Source: Stramonita haemastoma | Taxonomy: Eukaryota > Mollusca > Gastropoda > Neogastropoda > Muricidae | Direction of reading: 5' to 3' | NCBI GenBank assembly: GCA_030674155.1 | Contig: CM060339.1 | Coordinates: forward strand, 41,806,777 to 41,870,776 | Length of the DNA: 64,000 nt | In this document: positions 1 to 13,504 of the stretch, one piece after another | Layout of the letters: each line of letters opens with the position of its first letter | Numbering within the stretch: position 1 is the first letter of the stretch | Notes under the pieces: model-generated | The model's database searches: none | What the model saw: the letters and a program-made list of their open reading frames with translations, nothing else | Told to the model about the DNA's origin: nothing | Made by a program: the position numbers and the translations under genes

Positions 1-3000
1 ATCTTTGTTCAAAACAGCACCTTTTTCGGGCTGGTGGGGGGGGGGGGGGTATGCTTTCGTGCACGCGAGCGCGCGCTGGTGTTTGTCAATGTGTTTGTTG
101 GTGAGCGCGCGTGTGGCGGACACCCTCAACTTTGCTGTGCTGCATCATATTGCTGTATATTGTCATTATTCTTGTGCCCAATGCTTGTGTTTTTGTCGCG
201 TACACTGACAAGCTTTCCTTCCCACAAACTACCTGTCTTAGTTCTTCGGGGCACTCCTGTCTCCACAAATCCGGCGCCACACATATCCAAGATGGTAGGA
301 GAGTGTGCATGCATACAGTACGATACTGGCTTGGTGCCGTGGGTTCTTTTACCGCGCAAAAGTCGGGGTCCGACGGGGCTGAAAACGGCTCTTTGGCTGG
401 CATCTGTGCTCAAAACGGCACCTTTTTTGGGCTGGGGGTGGGTATGCTATCGCTCACGCGCGCGTGCGCTGGTGTTTGTCAGTGTGTTTGTTCGTGTGGA
501 CGCGTGTGGCGGACACCCTCCACTTTGCTTTGCTGCCTCATATTGCTGTATATTGTCATAATTCATGTGCCCAATGCTTGTTTTTTTTTTGTCGTGTACA
601 CTTAAGAGCCTTTCTTCCCACAAACTACCTGTCTTAGCTCTTCGGGGCCCTCCTGTCGCCTGAAATCCGGCGCCACACCTATTCAAGATGGTGGGAGAGA
701 GAGTATGCATACAGTACGAAACTGTCTTGGTGCCGTGGGGTCTTTTACCGGGCAAAAGTCGGGGTCCGACGGGGCGGAAAACGGCTCTTTGCTGGCATCT
801 GTGCTCAAAACGGCACCTTTTTTGGGCTGGGGTTGGGTAAAGTTTCACGCATCCGCATGAGCGCTGGTGTTTGTCAATGTATTTGTTGGTGTGCGTGCGT
901 GGGGCGGACACCCTCCACTTTGCTTTGCTGCCTCATATTGCTGTATATTGTCATTATTCTTGTGCCCAATGCTTGTTTTTTATCGTGTACACTTACCAGC
1001 TTTCCTTCACACAGACTACCTGTCTGAGCTCTTCAGGGCCCTCCTGTTGTCACAAATCTGTCGCCACACCTATTCAAGATTGTTAGAGAGAGTGTATGCA
1101 TACAGTACGATACTGTCTTGGTGCCGTGGGGTCATTTACTGGGCAAAAGTCGGGGTCCGACGGGGCTGATAACGGGTCTTTGGCTGGCATCTGTGCTCAA
1201 AACGGCACCTTTTTCGGGCTGGTGGTGGGTATGCTTTCGTGCACGCACGCGCGCGCTGGTATTTGTCAGTGTGTTTGTTGGTGTGCGCGCGTGTGGCGGA
1301 CATCCTCCACTTTCCTGTGCTGCAACATATTGCTGTATATTGTCATTATTCTTGTGCCCAATGCTTGTTTTTTTCTCGCGTAGACTCACCAGCTTTCCTT
1401 CCCACAAACTAATTGTCTTAGCTCTTCAAGGCCCTCCTGTCGCCACAAATCCGGCGCCACACCTATCCAAGATGGTGGGAGAGAGCGTATGCATACAGTA
1501 CGATACTGTCTTGGAACCGTGGGGTCTTTTACCGGGCAAAAGTTGATGTCCGACGCGGCTTAAATCGGCTCTTTGGCTGGCATCTGTGCTCAAAACGGCA
1601 CCTTTTGGGGGCTGGGGGTGGGTATTTTTTTGTGCACGTGCGGGCGCGCTGGTAATTCTCAGTGTGTTTGTTGGTGTGAGCACATGTGGCGGACACCCTC
1701 CACTTTGCTGTGCTGCATCATATTAGTGTATATTGTCATTATTCTTATGCCCAATGCTTCTTTTTGGTCGCGTACACGTACCAGCTTTCCTTCCCACAAA
1801 CTATCTTTCTTAGCTCTTCGGGGCCCTCCTGTCGCCACAAATTCTGCGCCACACCTGTCCAAGATGGTGGGAGAGAGTGTATGCATACAGTGCAATACGT
1901 TCTTGGTGCCGTGGGGTCTTTTACCGGGCAAAAGTCGGAGTCCGACGGGGCTGAAAACGGCTCTTTGGCTGGCACCTGTGCTCAAAACGGCACCTTTTTC
2001 GGGCTGGGGGTGGGTATGTATTGGCGCACGCACGCGCGGGCTGGTGTTTGTCAGTGTGTATTGTGGTGTGCACACGTGTGGTGGACACCCTCCACTTTGC
2101 TGTGCTGCATCTTATTGCTGTATACTGTCATTAATCTTGTGCCCAATGCTTGTATTTTTGTCGCGTACACTGACAAGCTTTCCTTCCCACAAACTACCTT
2201 TCTTAGCTCTTCGGGGCCCTCCTGTCGTTACAAATCCGGCGTCACACCTATCCAAGATTGTGGGAGAGAGTGTCTGCATACAGTACGATACTGTCCTGGT
2301 GCCGTGGGGTCTTTTACCGTGCCAAAGTCGGGGTCCGACAGGCCTGAAAGCGGCTCTTTTGCTGGCATCTGTGCTCAAAACGGCATCTTTTTCGGGCTGG
2401 GGGGGGGGGGGGGGGGGGTATGCTTTCGCGCACGCGCTCGCGCGCTGGTGTTTGTCAGTGTGTTTGTTGGTGTGCGCGCGTGTGGCTGACACCCTCCAAT
2501 TTGCTGTGCTGCATCATATTGCTGTATATTGTCATTATTCTTGTGCTCAATGCTTGTTTTTTTGTCGCGTACACTTACCAGCTTTCCTTCCCACAAACTA
2601 CCTGTCTTAGCTCTTCGGGGCCCTCCTATCGCCACAAATCCAGCGCCACGCCTATCCAAGATGGTGGGAGAGAGTGTATGCATACAGTACGATACTGTCT
2701 TGGTGCCGTGGGGTCTTTACCGTGCAAAAGTCGGGGTTTAACGGGGCTGAAAACGCCTCTTTGGCTGGCATCTGTGCTCAAAACGGCACCTTTTTCGGGC
2801 TGGGGGTGGGTATGTTTTGGCGCACGCACGCGCGCGCTGGTGTGTGTCAATGTGTTTGTTGGTGTACGCACGTATGGCGGACACCCTCCACTTTGCTGTG
2901 CTGCATCATATTGCTGTATATTGTCATTATTCTTGTGCCCAATGCTTGTTTTTTTGTCGCGTACACTCACCAGCTTTCCTTCCCACAAACTAATTGTCTT

Positions 3001-3145
3001 AGCTCTTCGGGGCCCTCCTGTCGCCACAAAATCCGGCGCCACACCTATCCAAGATGGTGGGAAAGAGTGTGTGCATACAGTACAATACTGTCTCGGTGCC
3101 GTGGGGTCTTTTACTGGGCAAAAGTTGGGGTCCGACGGGGCTGAA
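1..3145 (+). repeat. Satellite A, subfamily A1, forward array (about 8 units of ~392 bp)
   Basis: Head-to-tail units are anchored by the motif CACCTTTTTCGGGCTGG, which starts near 18, 419, 814, 1206, 1599, 1991, 2384 and 2787. Spacing is 392-395 except where a G-run after the anchor expands (units at 18 and 2384). Each unit carries, in order: a G-run, a CG-rich alternating purine-pyrimidine tract (GCACGCGCGCG), GGACACCCTCCACTTTGC, TGCATCATATTGCTG, a T-run, GTCGCGTACACT, CTTCGGGGCCCTCCTG, GGCGCCACACCTATCC and CCGACGGGGCTGAAAACGG. A1 is recognised by CTTTGCTGTGCTGCATC and GTCATTATTCTTGTGCCC. The array is cut by the window start. No known satellite name is recognised. Long ORFs cross it but are treated as a property of the repeat. 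Confidence 0.95.
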
Positions 3146-3720
3146 AACGGCATTTTTTTCGGACTGGGGATCGGTTTGCATGCGCGCACGCACGCGTGCG
3201 CTCGTGTTTAACAGTGTGTTTGTTTGTGTGCACGCATGTGGTGAACACCCTCCAGTTTGCCCTGGTGCATCATATTGCTGTATATTGTCAATATTCCTTT
3301 GTCCAAAGCTTGTGTTTTGTTGCGTACATTTACCAGCTTTCCTTGACACAAACTAGCTTATCAGCTCTTTGGGGCTCTCCTGTCGCTTTAAATCCGACGC
3401 CACACCTATCCAAATGGAATGGAGAGAGTGTATGCATACAGTACGATGTTGTCTTGGTGCCGTTGGGTCTTTTACCGTGCAAAAGTTTGAGCTGGACGGG
3501 TCTAAATACGGCTCTTTGGCTGGCATCTGTGCACAAAACGGCACCTGTTTCGGGCAGGGGGTGGGTATTTATGTGCGCATGCGCACACGCTGGTGTTTAT
3601 CAGTGTGTTTGTTTTTATACGTGCATGTGGCGGCGACCCTCCAGTTTTCCCTAGTGCATCATATTGCTGTATATTGTCAATATTCCTTTGCCCAATGCTT
3701 GTTTTTTGTTGCGTACATTT
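3146..3720 (+). repeat. Satellite A, subfamily A2, forward, left of the MITE
   Basis: Continues the A array in the same register but with A2 diagnostics: TTTGCCCTGGTGCATC in place of CTTTGCTGTGCTGCATC, GTCAATATTCCTTTGCCC, and CAAACTAGCTT in place of CAAACTACCTG. The first A2 unit (anchor near 3152) lacks about 30 bp just upstream of the anchor, the segment usually reading CTCTTTGGCTGGCATCTG. The next anchor is near 3542. A2 shares GCCCTGGTGCAT with satellite C and so looks intermediate between A1 and C. Confidence 0.9.
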
Positions 3721-4142
3721 GTGGCGCTCCACCACGAAATGAGTCGCTTAGCACATTACCCAATTTTGCGCTAGGAGCCTTTAAAGGCAGGTGGGGGTCA
3801 AGTTGTCAATTTTGTGATTTTGATTGATTATTAAACTAGATCTGTTTATTTATCTTATAATGAAATATCAAGGCATAATTTTTATTCCTTTTGCTTTTAA
3901 ATGTGTTTTGAAAATACCAAAGCACTCATTCTGACAACCTGTTACTAAAATAAACTTGCCCGTTTCTCATTTTGTCACATCATGCAGTCTATCATTTCAA
4001 TTTGTAATAATGTTGCACAGAATTGTCTGATTTTCAATCTGTTTTTTGTATTTGATAGCCACTTTATTGCACATTAATAACATGTCAATAACTAGAAATT
4101 GACCTCATGTGCTCTCCGTCTCATTATGTGGTGGAGCGTCAC
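3721..4142. mobile_element. Non-autonomous DNA transposon (MITE-like), 422 bp, inserted in satellite A2
   Basis: The ends are inverted repeats of 23 bp with 20 matches. The left end starts GTGGCGCTCCACCAC; the right end, read in reverse complement, starts GTGACGCTCCACCAC, and both continue to AATGAG. The terminus is itself a short palindrome (GTGG...CCAC). Flanks read TACATTT on the left and ATTTACC on the right, while uninterrupted satellite copies read TACATTTACC, giving a 4-bp target duplication ATTT. The interior is AT-rich, has no ORF and is unlike the surrounding satellite. No transposase is present. The superfamily is not assigned. Confidence 0.85.
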
Positions 4143-4904
4143 ATTTACCAGCTTTCCTTGACACAAACTAGCTTTCGTAGCTCTTCGGGGCTCTCCTGTC
4201 GCCACAAATCCGACGCCACACCTATCCAAGATGGTGGGAGTGACTGTATGTATACAGTACGATATTGTCTTGGTGCCGTGGGGTCTTTTACCGTGCAAAA
4301 GTCGGGGCTGGACGGGGCTGAAAACGGCTCTTTGGCTAGCATCTATGCTCAAAATGGCTTTTTTTCGGGAGGGGCGTGAGTATACATGTGCGCACGCGCG
4401 CGCGTGCTGGTGTTTGTCACTGTGTTTGTTTGTGTGCGCGCATGTGACGGCGACCTCCCAGTTTGCCCTGGTGCATCATATTGCTGTATATTGTCAATAT
4501 TCCTTTGCCCATTGCTTTTTTTTCGTCGCGTACACTTACCAGCTTTCCTTAACACAAACTAGCTTACTCAGCTCTTTGGGGCTCTCGTGTCGCCACAAAT
4601 CCGACGCCACACCTATCCCAAAGGGTTGGAGAGAGTGTATGCATACAGTACGATATTGTTTTGGTGCCGTGGGGTATTTAACTGTGCAAAAGTCAGGGCT
4701 GGACGGTGCTGAAAACGGCTCTTTGGCTGGCATCTGTGTTAAAAAACGGCACCTTTTTCGGGCGAGGGGTGGGTATGCATGTGCGCACGCGCGTGCGCGC
4801 TGGTGTTTATCAGTGTGTTGGTTTGTGTGCACGCATTCGGCAGCGACCCTCCAGTTTGCCCTGGTGCATCATATTGCTGTATATTGTCAATATTCTTTTG
4901 CCCA
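4143..4904 (+). repeat. Satellite A2, forward, right of the MITE to the array edge
   Basis: The unit resumes exactly where the MITE interrupted it (ATTTACCAGCTTTCC). Anchors lie near 4358 and 4750. Once the element and its target duplication are removed, the spacing across the insertion is 390, so the insertion is clean. The array ends inside a unit at CTTTTGCCCAA and passes abruptly into non-satellite sequence. Confidence 0.92.
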
Positions 4905-5309
4905 AATATCGCTCACTATGATTAACTTACCATATCCAAGCTGATCGATTAAATGACATCTTGCCAAGACTGACTCACCAATAAATAACTAACGAGGTAA
5001 CTAGCTGACTGAATGACTAACAAGCAAACAAACATACCAACAAACGAACCGAGTAGCTTAAACTGTTCATCAAGCCCAACCCACATCAGCCTTAGTAAAG
5101 AAGTTCAGACAAACGAACGGACAAACAAACTAGCCAACGAAGGAGGCCAGTTTGACAAACACAGACTAAATGGTGGAAAAAACGATTTCTCAAACAAAAA
5201 AGGTTGCTACAGAAAGCTAACATTAACAGGAAAATATCTGAATATTTCTCCCCGAAACCATCAAGTTGTTACGCTTGAAATGTACAAAGACTATAACCGC
5301 GGAATTTTC
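4905..5309. other. Non-satellite spacer, no gene seen
   Basis: AT-rich sequence with many degenerate tetranucleotide words (AACA, CAAA, AACG, TAAC), probably an old decayed microsatellite at about 4980-5160. The open frame at 5013-5567 runs into the CA tract and has no protein-like composition. Confidence 0.6.
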
Positions 5310-5485
5310 ACACAAATACACACGCACGCACGCACACGCACACACATACGCGCGCGCGCACTCAAGAACGTACACACACACGTATACACACACACATACA
5401 CACACACATACACACACACGCAAACACACGCAAACACACGCAAACACACACACACACACACACACGCAAACACACACACACACAC

Positions 5486-5551
<66 letters not shown>
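5310..5551. repeat. (CA)n microsatellite with CACG and CATA interruptions
   Basis: About 240 bp of CA dinucleotides, with ACGC and CACATACA variants in the left half and near-pure CA in the last 70 bp. It abuts the 5' end of the next SINE directly. Confidence 0.97.
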
Positions 5552-6004
<453 letters not shown>

Positions 6005-6180
6005 ACATTCAAACTGTATAGAACCAGAAAAAAGCGGTCACAAAAACATACTTTACTTCAAATGCAGTGTTTGTGTATACTCAACTGCACTTTCTCCTTA
6101 AAACAACGAACAAAAACCATCATTACGCACAAACATTAATACTCTGGTTAACCAATATGCAGGACAGAGCAAAATGTTTA

Positions 6181-6722
<542 letters not shown>

Positions 6723-6876
6723 ATGGATGGATGGATGGATGGATGGATGGATGGATGGATGGATGGATGGATGGGTGGATGGATGGGTGGATGGATGGAT
6801 GGATGGATGGATGGATGGATGGATGGATGGATGGATGGATGGATGGATGGATGGATGGATGGATGGATGGATGGAT
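6723..6876. repeat. (ATGG)n microsatellite, SINE tail expansion
   Basis: About 38 units of GGAT with two GGGT variants near 6774-6788. It starts directly at the 3' end of the family II SINE, so it is probably an expanded SINE tail. Confidence 0.97.
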
Positions 6877-8084
6877 AGAGTATAAGGCCTCAATTGCATG
6901 CAGATCATAGAGCACCATCTTTTTACATCCGTTTCGTAGTTGCTTCACACGTCTCTTCATTGGCCAAAAAAAAACACTCAGAAAAGCAAAAAAAGAAAAA
7001 GGAAAAAAGTGTCTTTCCCTTCCCAACTCCTTCCTATCACCCATGAACCCAAGTTAGCATTCTCATCTTCCCTACGTCCGGAGCACTAACTGCCCCAGTG
7101 TGAATTGCTGCCTGAATCTATTCATGTTCAGCGGCAGTGAACAGTCGGCTGGGTTTATTGGTGCTCTAGTGTGTGCTGCTGCTGGATGCGTTTCTACAGT
7201 GTAAACAAGTGATTTACATTTGTCTGGGTTTATTGTTGCTCTAGTGTGTTTGTGGTAATGTTAGGTTTTTTCCTTCAATTATTTTTTTCTGCCTTTCCTG
7301 CACACTTTCCTGACATTATCTGTGCCTTTGTTTAGCCTGGGCCTAGTTGGGGGGTGGGGTGGGGGTTCAGGGGGATAATCACACTTGTCTTAGTGGGTAT
7401 TGCAACAAAAAAGGGACTATTTCCTGAATTAACATCAGTTATAACAGGACTATACCAAATTTCAGGTTTAAACAGATCATCTGGATGCATTCAGGGAAAA
7501 ACAGATCTAGAGAAGACCTGATATTAGGAATCGCGTATAACAAGGTTTAGGAAGGAACTATGAATCAAATGCATGAGGACAAATATTGTTTCCTGTGAAT
7601 TCACAAGTTTAAAAATCAGTGCCAAATCCCTCTGGAGTTTTGCAAACACTCAAAAAAATCATTTCAAAGCCATTATCCAATCAGAAAATTGAGAAACAAG
7701 CCCTCAAATAACCCTAGCCCAGCTTATATCAAGTACCATATAAGGGTTTTACACAGCCTTATAATCATACCAGCAGAATAATACGAGAGGAAACACGTAA
7801 ATTATTGCTAATGAATCTAACAAAGCTATCTGGGCACCCCAACACTTCAACAGATTGATGAAAGAGAAAAAAGGAACTTTCTTACCAGTGATCATTTATA
7901 GGATTGCGAAAACTTTTAGAATTAAACAAAACAACAACCTTGATTTCAATAATCATCTTAAGAAAAGCTTTGACGTGTTTTTTTTCAACAGCTCTATAAG
8001 AAAAAAATCTTGAAAGGAAACTAATGTATAAACATTAGTCGATGGAACATTTTGGAACATTACACAGTGACCAAGCTTCATTAT
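6877..8084. other. Intergenic AT-rich sequence, no gene seen
   Basis: A 26-bp segment occurs twice, at 7149-7174 and 7224-7249 (starting CTGGGTTTATTG and ending CTCTAGTGTGT), which marks a 75-bp tandem duplication. Words typical of satellite B (AAGGAAC, GATACC) become more frequent towards the right end, suggesting very decayed units before 8085. There is no ORF of note. Confidence 0.6.
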
Positions 8085-9870
8085 AAAGAGAAAACCTTTA
8101 TTTCGCAACATCAACTCAATAGGAATGGAAGGGTTTATACATTATACCAACTAATTAAATAGGAAAAGAAAAGCTTTCTCCTTTCGACACCAACTCACTA
8201 CAGGGAAAAGAACTGTAAACCTTGAAAAGAACTAGTTTCATTTGAAGCAGAATCTACACGTGGAAAGTTACAAAGATAAAACAGTGCATAGACTTCATCC
8301 ACTACAGCAGGTGGTTTTCCCCGGTACTACAACTATCCAGATTTCGCTTAAAACTACCGTTTTTCTGCATGTCTTTTCTCTTGTACAAACAGATCCACTA
8401 ACACTGTTATCTACGGAATAAAGTATTTTCAGCTAGCCAGTAAGTCAAACGACTCTTTCCCTTTACTGTTCTTCTCTCATACAACAGTTGTCCTAATCAA
8501 CCTATTCAGTGTGAAGGGAAATGTTAACAACACAATATGAAGGGAAGAGTTTTATACCTAATAACAATCAGCTCATTATGAAGGAAAGAACTTTATGACA
8601 TCAACTAACTCATTCCAAGGAAAAAAACCCACCTCATTTCAAGGAACACTTTTACTTTTTGACACCAAACAATAGTAAGAAACTTTACCAACTAAGTCAA
8701 CTTGAAGGAAAAAACAATACTTTGATAGCAGCTAGTTCAACATGAAATTAATAACTCTATACTTTGAGTACAGGTAACTCAGTATGTTGAAAAGACTTTT
8801 ATACTTTTGACAGCATTAAACAGAATATAAATGGCAAAAATATTACATGTTGACATCAACTAAGTCAATATGAAAGGAACCACTCTATACATAAATTACA
8901 ACTAAATCAATGTGGAGAAAATAACTTATACTTTGATAACAGCTAACTCAGTATGAAGGGAAGAAATTTATACCTTGATAATAGCTAACTCACTGTGAAG
9001 GGGAAAAATTATCCTTTGATAACAGCTAACTCAATATGAAGGAAGACCTTTACACTTTGTTAACATTACATTGAATGTGATTGGGAAACAACTTAACACT
9101 TTGATACCAGCTAAATCAATGTGAGGAAAATACTCTATACTTCGGTAAAAAGTAATTCAACACAAAGAAAACTTTTTAGATACCAAGTCACTCAGTATGA
9201 CGGACAGGTGCTTTATACCTCGATACCAATGAACTCGATTTTAAAGAAAGAGCTTTACATTTTGATACCAACTAAATCAGTGTAAAAGAAATATATTGCT
9301 ACAAATCAGTTTCATACAAAAAACAGAACTATATTCCTTGGTACCAAATTAATTTGAAAGAAAAAAAATGTATGCTTTGATACAGCTATCTCAATAAAAT
9401 GGGGGAAAGCTTGATGCGTGGACACTAATTTCATATGGAAGAAAGACAGACCTTATCACTTTGACATCAGCTCATTCATCATGAAGTAAAGAACTTTATG
9501 CTTTGATGGAACTAACTCAACAAAGGAAAATTAAGGCCAACGAAATGAATATGAAGGGAAAAAGGTTTTACTCTGATACAAAAAATAAAGAAATATGAAA
9601 GGGGGAACTGTATGTTTTTGTAATAACTGAATCTGAGAAAAAAAAACAATTTGGTAATTATCTTGATACCAAACTTAGAACTTTATTCTTTGACTCAACT
9701 AGCTCAATAGTGAGGGGGTATTTCTATTTTTTGACACCAGCTTATTTCATAGAATGGGGAAAAATACTTAGTGAAAAATCAAAAGGAAGGAAAGAGATTT
9801 ACACTAACCAGCTAAGTGACTCAATGTAAAAGAAAAACATGTATAAAACTATTACTGTATAACTAGTAAA
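8085..9870 (+). repeat. Satellite B: diverged tandem repeat of ~41 bp, first block
   Basis: Recurring phrases in fixed order are AACTCAATATGAAGG, AAAGAACTTTATAC and TTTGATACCAACT, which make a unit of about 41-42 bp. It is clearest at 8941-9060, where AGCTAACTCA starts at 8941, 8983 and 9024. Identity between neighbours is low and many units have small insertions or deletions, so the array is old and no longer homogenised. No function is recognised. Confidence 0.8.
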
Positions 9871-10762
9871 ATTTAAAGCCAAAACTATGTGTCACATTGT
9901 ATAGGTAAAACCGTGGGTACGCAGTACGCAGTTTTTCAGTATTGCCACTATTTTCAAAGGTTAGCTGAAGACTGGCTTTTTTCTGTTGTTGCTATATTAT
10001 AGTCCCAGCGGAGATATCTGATGTATGGACTGGGGTGACAAGTCATCCTACATGGGCATTGTCGTCCTCTCTAAAAATGTTACAATTCCTGAAGCAGCAG
10101 TGCTATGCAAGCATAACGATGCTATAATTATCATTACTTCTTTTTCTGTATGTCATCTCTCTTTCGCAAATCCTTCCTCTATCACAGTATTCTCCGGAAT
10201 AATACATTTCCAAGCGGTCAGTACCCCCCAAACCCCCCTTCCCCTGTGCTGCTGTTCCCTTATACAGCTGTTTCCCCATACCGCAGAACGAGTCAGAGTT
10301 AAGGAATCCGTGTCAAAGAGTTAATTGTTAGGATCAAAATGGTGAAGTGTTAGGGTTTGCGGCATGGGGCAAGAACTGGGGTTAGAGTCGAGTTAACAGC
10401 TCCCGGGAACAGCACTACGGGGAAAAGGAGCATCGGGAAAAGTACTGCTCTTTATAAAACATCCTGCACTCGGCTTCTGCATTATTTTCTCTTAAGCTGA
10501 TCTCCGCAAAATCAAGGTAAAATAATTTGTTTCTGCAAAATAGGCGATTCTATACCAGTAATGACTGTCAAAGATTTGCAACATGACAGATGTCTTAATC
10601 AGTGTACATTTCCAGGACTTTTCGCCATTTTTCTGTTTTGTAGAGCAGAAATTATATTTAGAAATTTTGCATTTTTGTCGCTCAAACAAAACGACGTTGT
10701 AAGCCAGTAAAAGATTTGTTGGACCTTTTTTTTTTTTTTCAAAAGCAATCAAAATAGAACAA
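9871..10762. other. Non-repetitive spacer inside the satellite B region, no gene seen
   Basis: Slightly less AT-rich than its flanks, with no satellite B phrases. The longest open frames (10025-10324 and 10492-10752) are ordinary chance lengths with no recognisable domain. Confidence 0.55.
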
Positions 10763-10855
10763 GTGTGTGTGTGTGTGTGTGGTGCGTGCGTGCGTGCGTG
10801 TGTGTGTGTGTGTGTGTGTGTGCGTGTGCGTGTGCGTGTGCGTGTGCGTGTGCGT

Positions 10856-10888
<33 letters not shown>

Positions 10889-10891
10889 GTG
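10763..10891. repeat. (GT)n with (GTGTGC)n core
   Basis: GT repeats enclosing about seven GTGTGC units at 10819-10866, an alternating purine-pyrimidine tract. Confidence 0.96.
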
Positions 10892-10959
10892 TTTGGGACC
10901 TAATCTTCACCCCACCTCAGTATAAGAAAAATGTCCTTATAATACCACAAGCTGGAAAA

Positions 10960-12060
10960 CAAAGGAAATAACTTTTACTTTGGAAACGACAAATTGATTA
11001 AAAAAAATTATGAAAGTAGCAAAATATTCAAAACAGAACTTACTACTTGGGAGCTATTTCAATATGGAGGAAGATCTATAATCTTTGACACCATTGGTAC
11101 AACTAAAGAGGTAAAGAAAATAACTTTATACTCTGGTAGCAATAACTCGATACAAAAGATTTGTTTCGATTTTTGACACGAATTAAATCAACATAAAAGA
11201 AAGAATCTTATAAATCCGTACCAACTAACTTCTTATGAAGGAAAGGAACTTCATGCTTGGACACCAAATAAATCAAATAAAAACTTACTTTATGATTTAA
11301 TACTAACATTCTCTATGACGGGGAGACTAATACTACTTTTACACAAACTGAATAAGAAAGGAAAAAACTATATATTTTAAAAGCAACTGGCTCAATATAA
11401 AAGAAACGGCTTTGGACAATGATACCAACTTAATACGAAGGAAGGAACTTTATACTTTCAAACCAAATAACTCAACATGTAGAAAAAAGTTGTTCAATGA
11501 ATAAAATTGATACAAAATAAGTGTAAAGACATATGTTTATACTTTGATACCAACTACTCATACTTTGATACCAACTACTCAATATAAACTAAACAACTTA
11601 GTACTTTAATGAACAATGATAGAATGACAAGAACACCATGCATGTGGTAAGCAGCTACCTCGATATATGGGAAAGAGTTTTACACCTTGATATTACCTGA
11701 GTGGATAAGGAGTAAGGGAGTCTATACAGCGACAGTGACTAAAAGAATATGAAATATTTGTTTATTTTTTTAGAAGCTAGTTTTATATGGATGAAACAGC
11801 TTTTGCTTTAATACTAAAAAAAACTTGATATGTGAAAATAACTTCAATATAAAGGAAAAACTATACTTTGATACCAGTTAACCGAGTATACAAATGGCCT
11901 CTTACTTGAATAGAAACTAACTCACTATAAAGGAAAGGAGCTAATACTTATATACAATCTAGCCCAATATGAAAGAAAGAACTTTATACTAATGTCAACT
12001 CAGTCCATATCAAGCAAAAATCTTTATGCCTTGAATCCATCTAACTAAAAACGACGGAAT
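10960..12060 (+). repeat. Satellite B: diverged ~41-bp repeat, second block
   Basis: The same phrases as at 8085-9870 resume in the same orientation, for example near 11209-11240, 11395-11470 and 11860-12000. The duplicated phrase TACTTTGATACCAACTACTC at 11535-11580 is a recent local duplication. The orientation match suggests one original array split by the 9871-10959 sequence. Confidence 0.75.
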
Positions 12061-12105
12061 TTTTTCTATATTTCCAGACCCCCTACTTCAATAATATGAA
12101 AGGAA

Positions 12106-12242
12106 ATGGGGTAGTTTTCCTGGGGTAGTTTTCCTGGGGTAGTTTTCCTGGGGTAGTTTTCCTGGGGTAGTTTTCCTGGGTAGTTTTCCTGGGTAGTTTT
12201 CCATGCAGTTTTGCTGGGGTAGTTTTCCATGTAGTTTTCCTT
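12106..12242 (+). repeat. Minisatellite, 14-bp unit
   Basis: The unit is CTGGGGTAGTTTTC, with five near-perfect copies, two that lost a G pair, and three degenerate copies at the right end (CATGCAGTTTTG, CATGTAGTTTTC). Confidence 0.95.
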
Positions 12243-12599
12243 AAAGTTTTCCCGGTGTTCTTTTTTTCAGTGGATCATTTAACCTGAAAAGAAAGAACTA
12301 TGTACGAACAAAAAACAACAACATTTGGGTTTAATCTAAGAAGATCATCATGCTGTGGACAACGTGATTCTTTTAGCACCAATAAAATGTACATTTGTGG
12401 GGTTTGTGGGGCTCCCCTGCTGAAGTGAACATCTTGCCCTCACATTATGAACCATCTCTTTGTGCTAGAATGCAGACCTGCTACAGCCAGCAGTATGCCC
12501 GATCAAACCTAACCAGCGTGCACACTGCTACCTGGAAAACAGTCAGGCTCCGCCAGGTCCACACTATTCCCCGAAGCACTGCCTGAAAAACTAACTGCA

Positions 12600-12950
12600 G
12601 TGCATACCCCAAAGACTCCTGGTGTTACCTTTTTGGGTGCTTCCACTTGCTCGTGCCGCGTCCTCAGGCATTGAAGTACCTAGGACGGGAACAGTCTTGA
12701 TGACAGAAGGATTCTGCTTCTTCTTCGTGGACCGCTCAGACAGCAGCTAGTTTCTGTCCTATGAGCAGAACAGTGCTCAGACAGCAGATAGGGTCTGTCC
12801 TATGAGCAGAACAGTGCTGCGCTCGCCATTAAGCCCCTGACAAGTCAGACCCAGCGCTTCCAACTTCGGCGTGGCGATGACAGAATGACTCTACAAAGAG
12901 AAAAGCAAGATATTTTGAACTCAAATGCCTGAGCAACCCCCCCTCCCCCC
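12600..12950. repeat. Dispersed repeat, first copy, with internal 41-bp duplication
   Basis: 12619-12712 matches 13513-13608 closely, sharing CCACTTGC, GCCGC, TCCTCAGGCATTG, AGTACCTAGGACGGGAACAG and TCTTGATGACAGA. Between them this copy holds an extra block in which a 41-bp unit (GCTCAGACAGCAG to GAGCAGAACAGT) occurs twice at about 12735-12816. The right end (GATATTTTGAACTCAAATGCC) parallels the end of the second copy. The family is unknown. Confidence 0.75.
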
Positions 12951-12980
12951 TCCCCCACACGCGTGTGCATGCGCGCGCAT

Positions 12981-12984
<4 letters not shown>

Positions 12985-13055
<71 letters not shown>

Positions 13056-13068
13056 AGAGAGACAGACA

Positions 13069-13158
<90 letters not shown>

Positions 13159-13164
13159 GGACAG

Positions 13165-13251
<87 letters not shown>

Positions 13252-13252
13252 G
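12985..13252. repeat. (GA)n followed by (CAGA)n microsatellite
   Basis: GA dinucleotides to about 13062, then roughly forty CAGA units with occasional AACAGA and GGACAGAGA interruptions. The strand is wholly purine-rich in the first part. Confidence 0.97.
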
Positions 13253-13504
13253 CAACACTGTTGCAAGAACAACGAAGTGATTTCAAGATTTGAACAAAGT
13301 TTGTCTGGAAAAAGGTCATTGGGGGAAAAGTCATGTATTTTATCAGCACCACAACACACTGTATGACAGAGTTATACAAATGCAATACGATACGACACAA
13401 TACAGCACAATATTAGTAGACAGTACAGCACAATATATTACGATAATATTCACGACAGAATACGATGCAACAGAAACGCCCAACAACAACAGCAACAGCA
13501 ACAA

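Noticed and set aside
1573..2610. 345-codon open frame on the plus strand in satellite A
   Set aside because: It crosses several 392-393-bp units and changes peptide when the unit length changes; a property of the repeat.
12829..13400. Frames rich in CLSV, SLSL or DRQT repeats
   Set aside because: Translations of GA and CAGA microsatellites.
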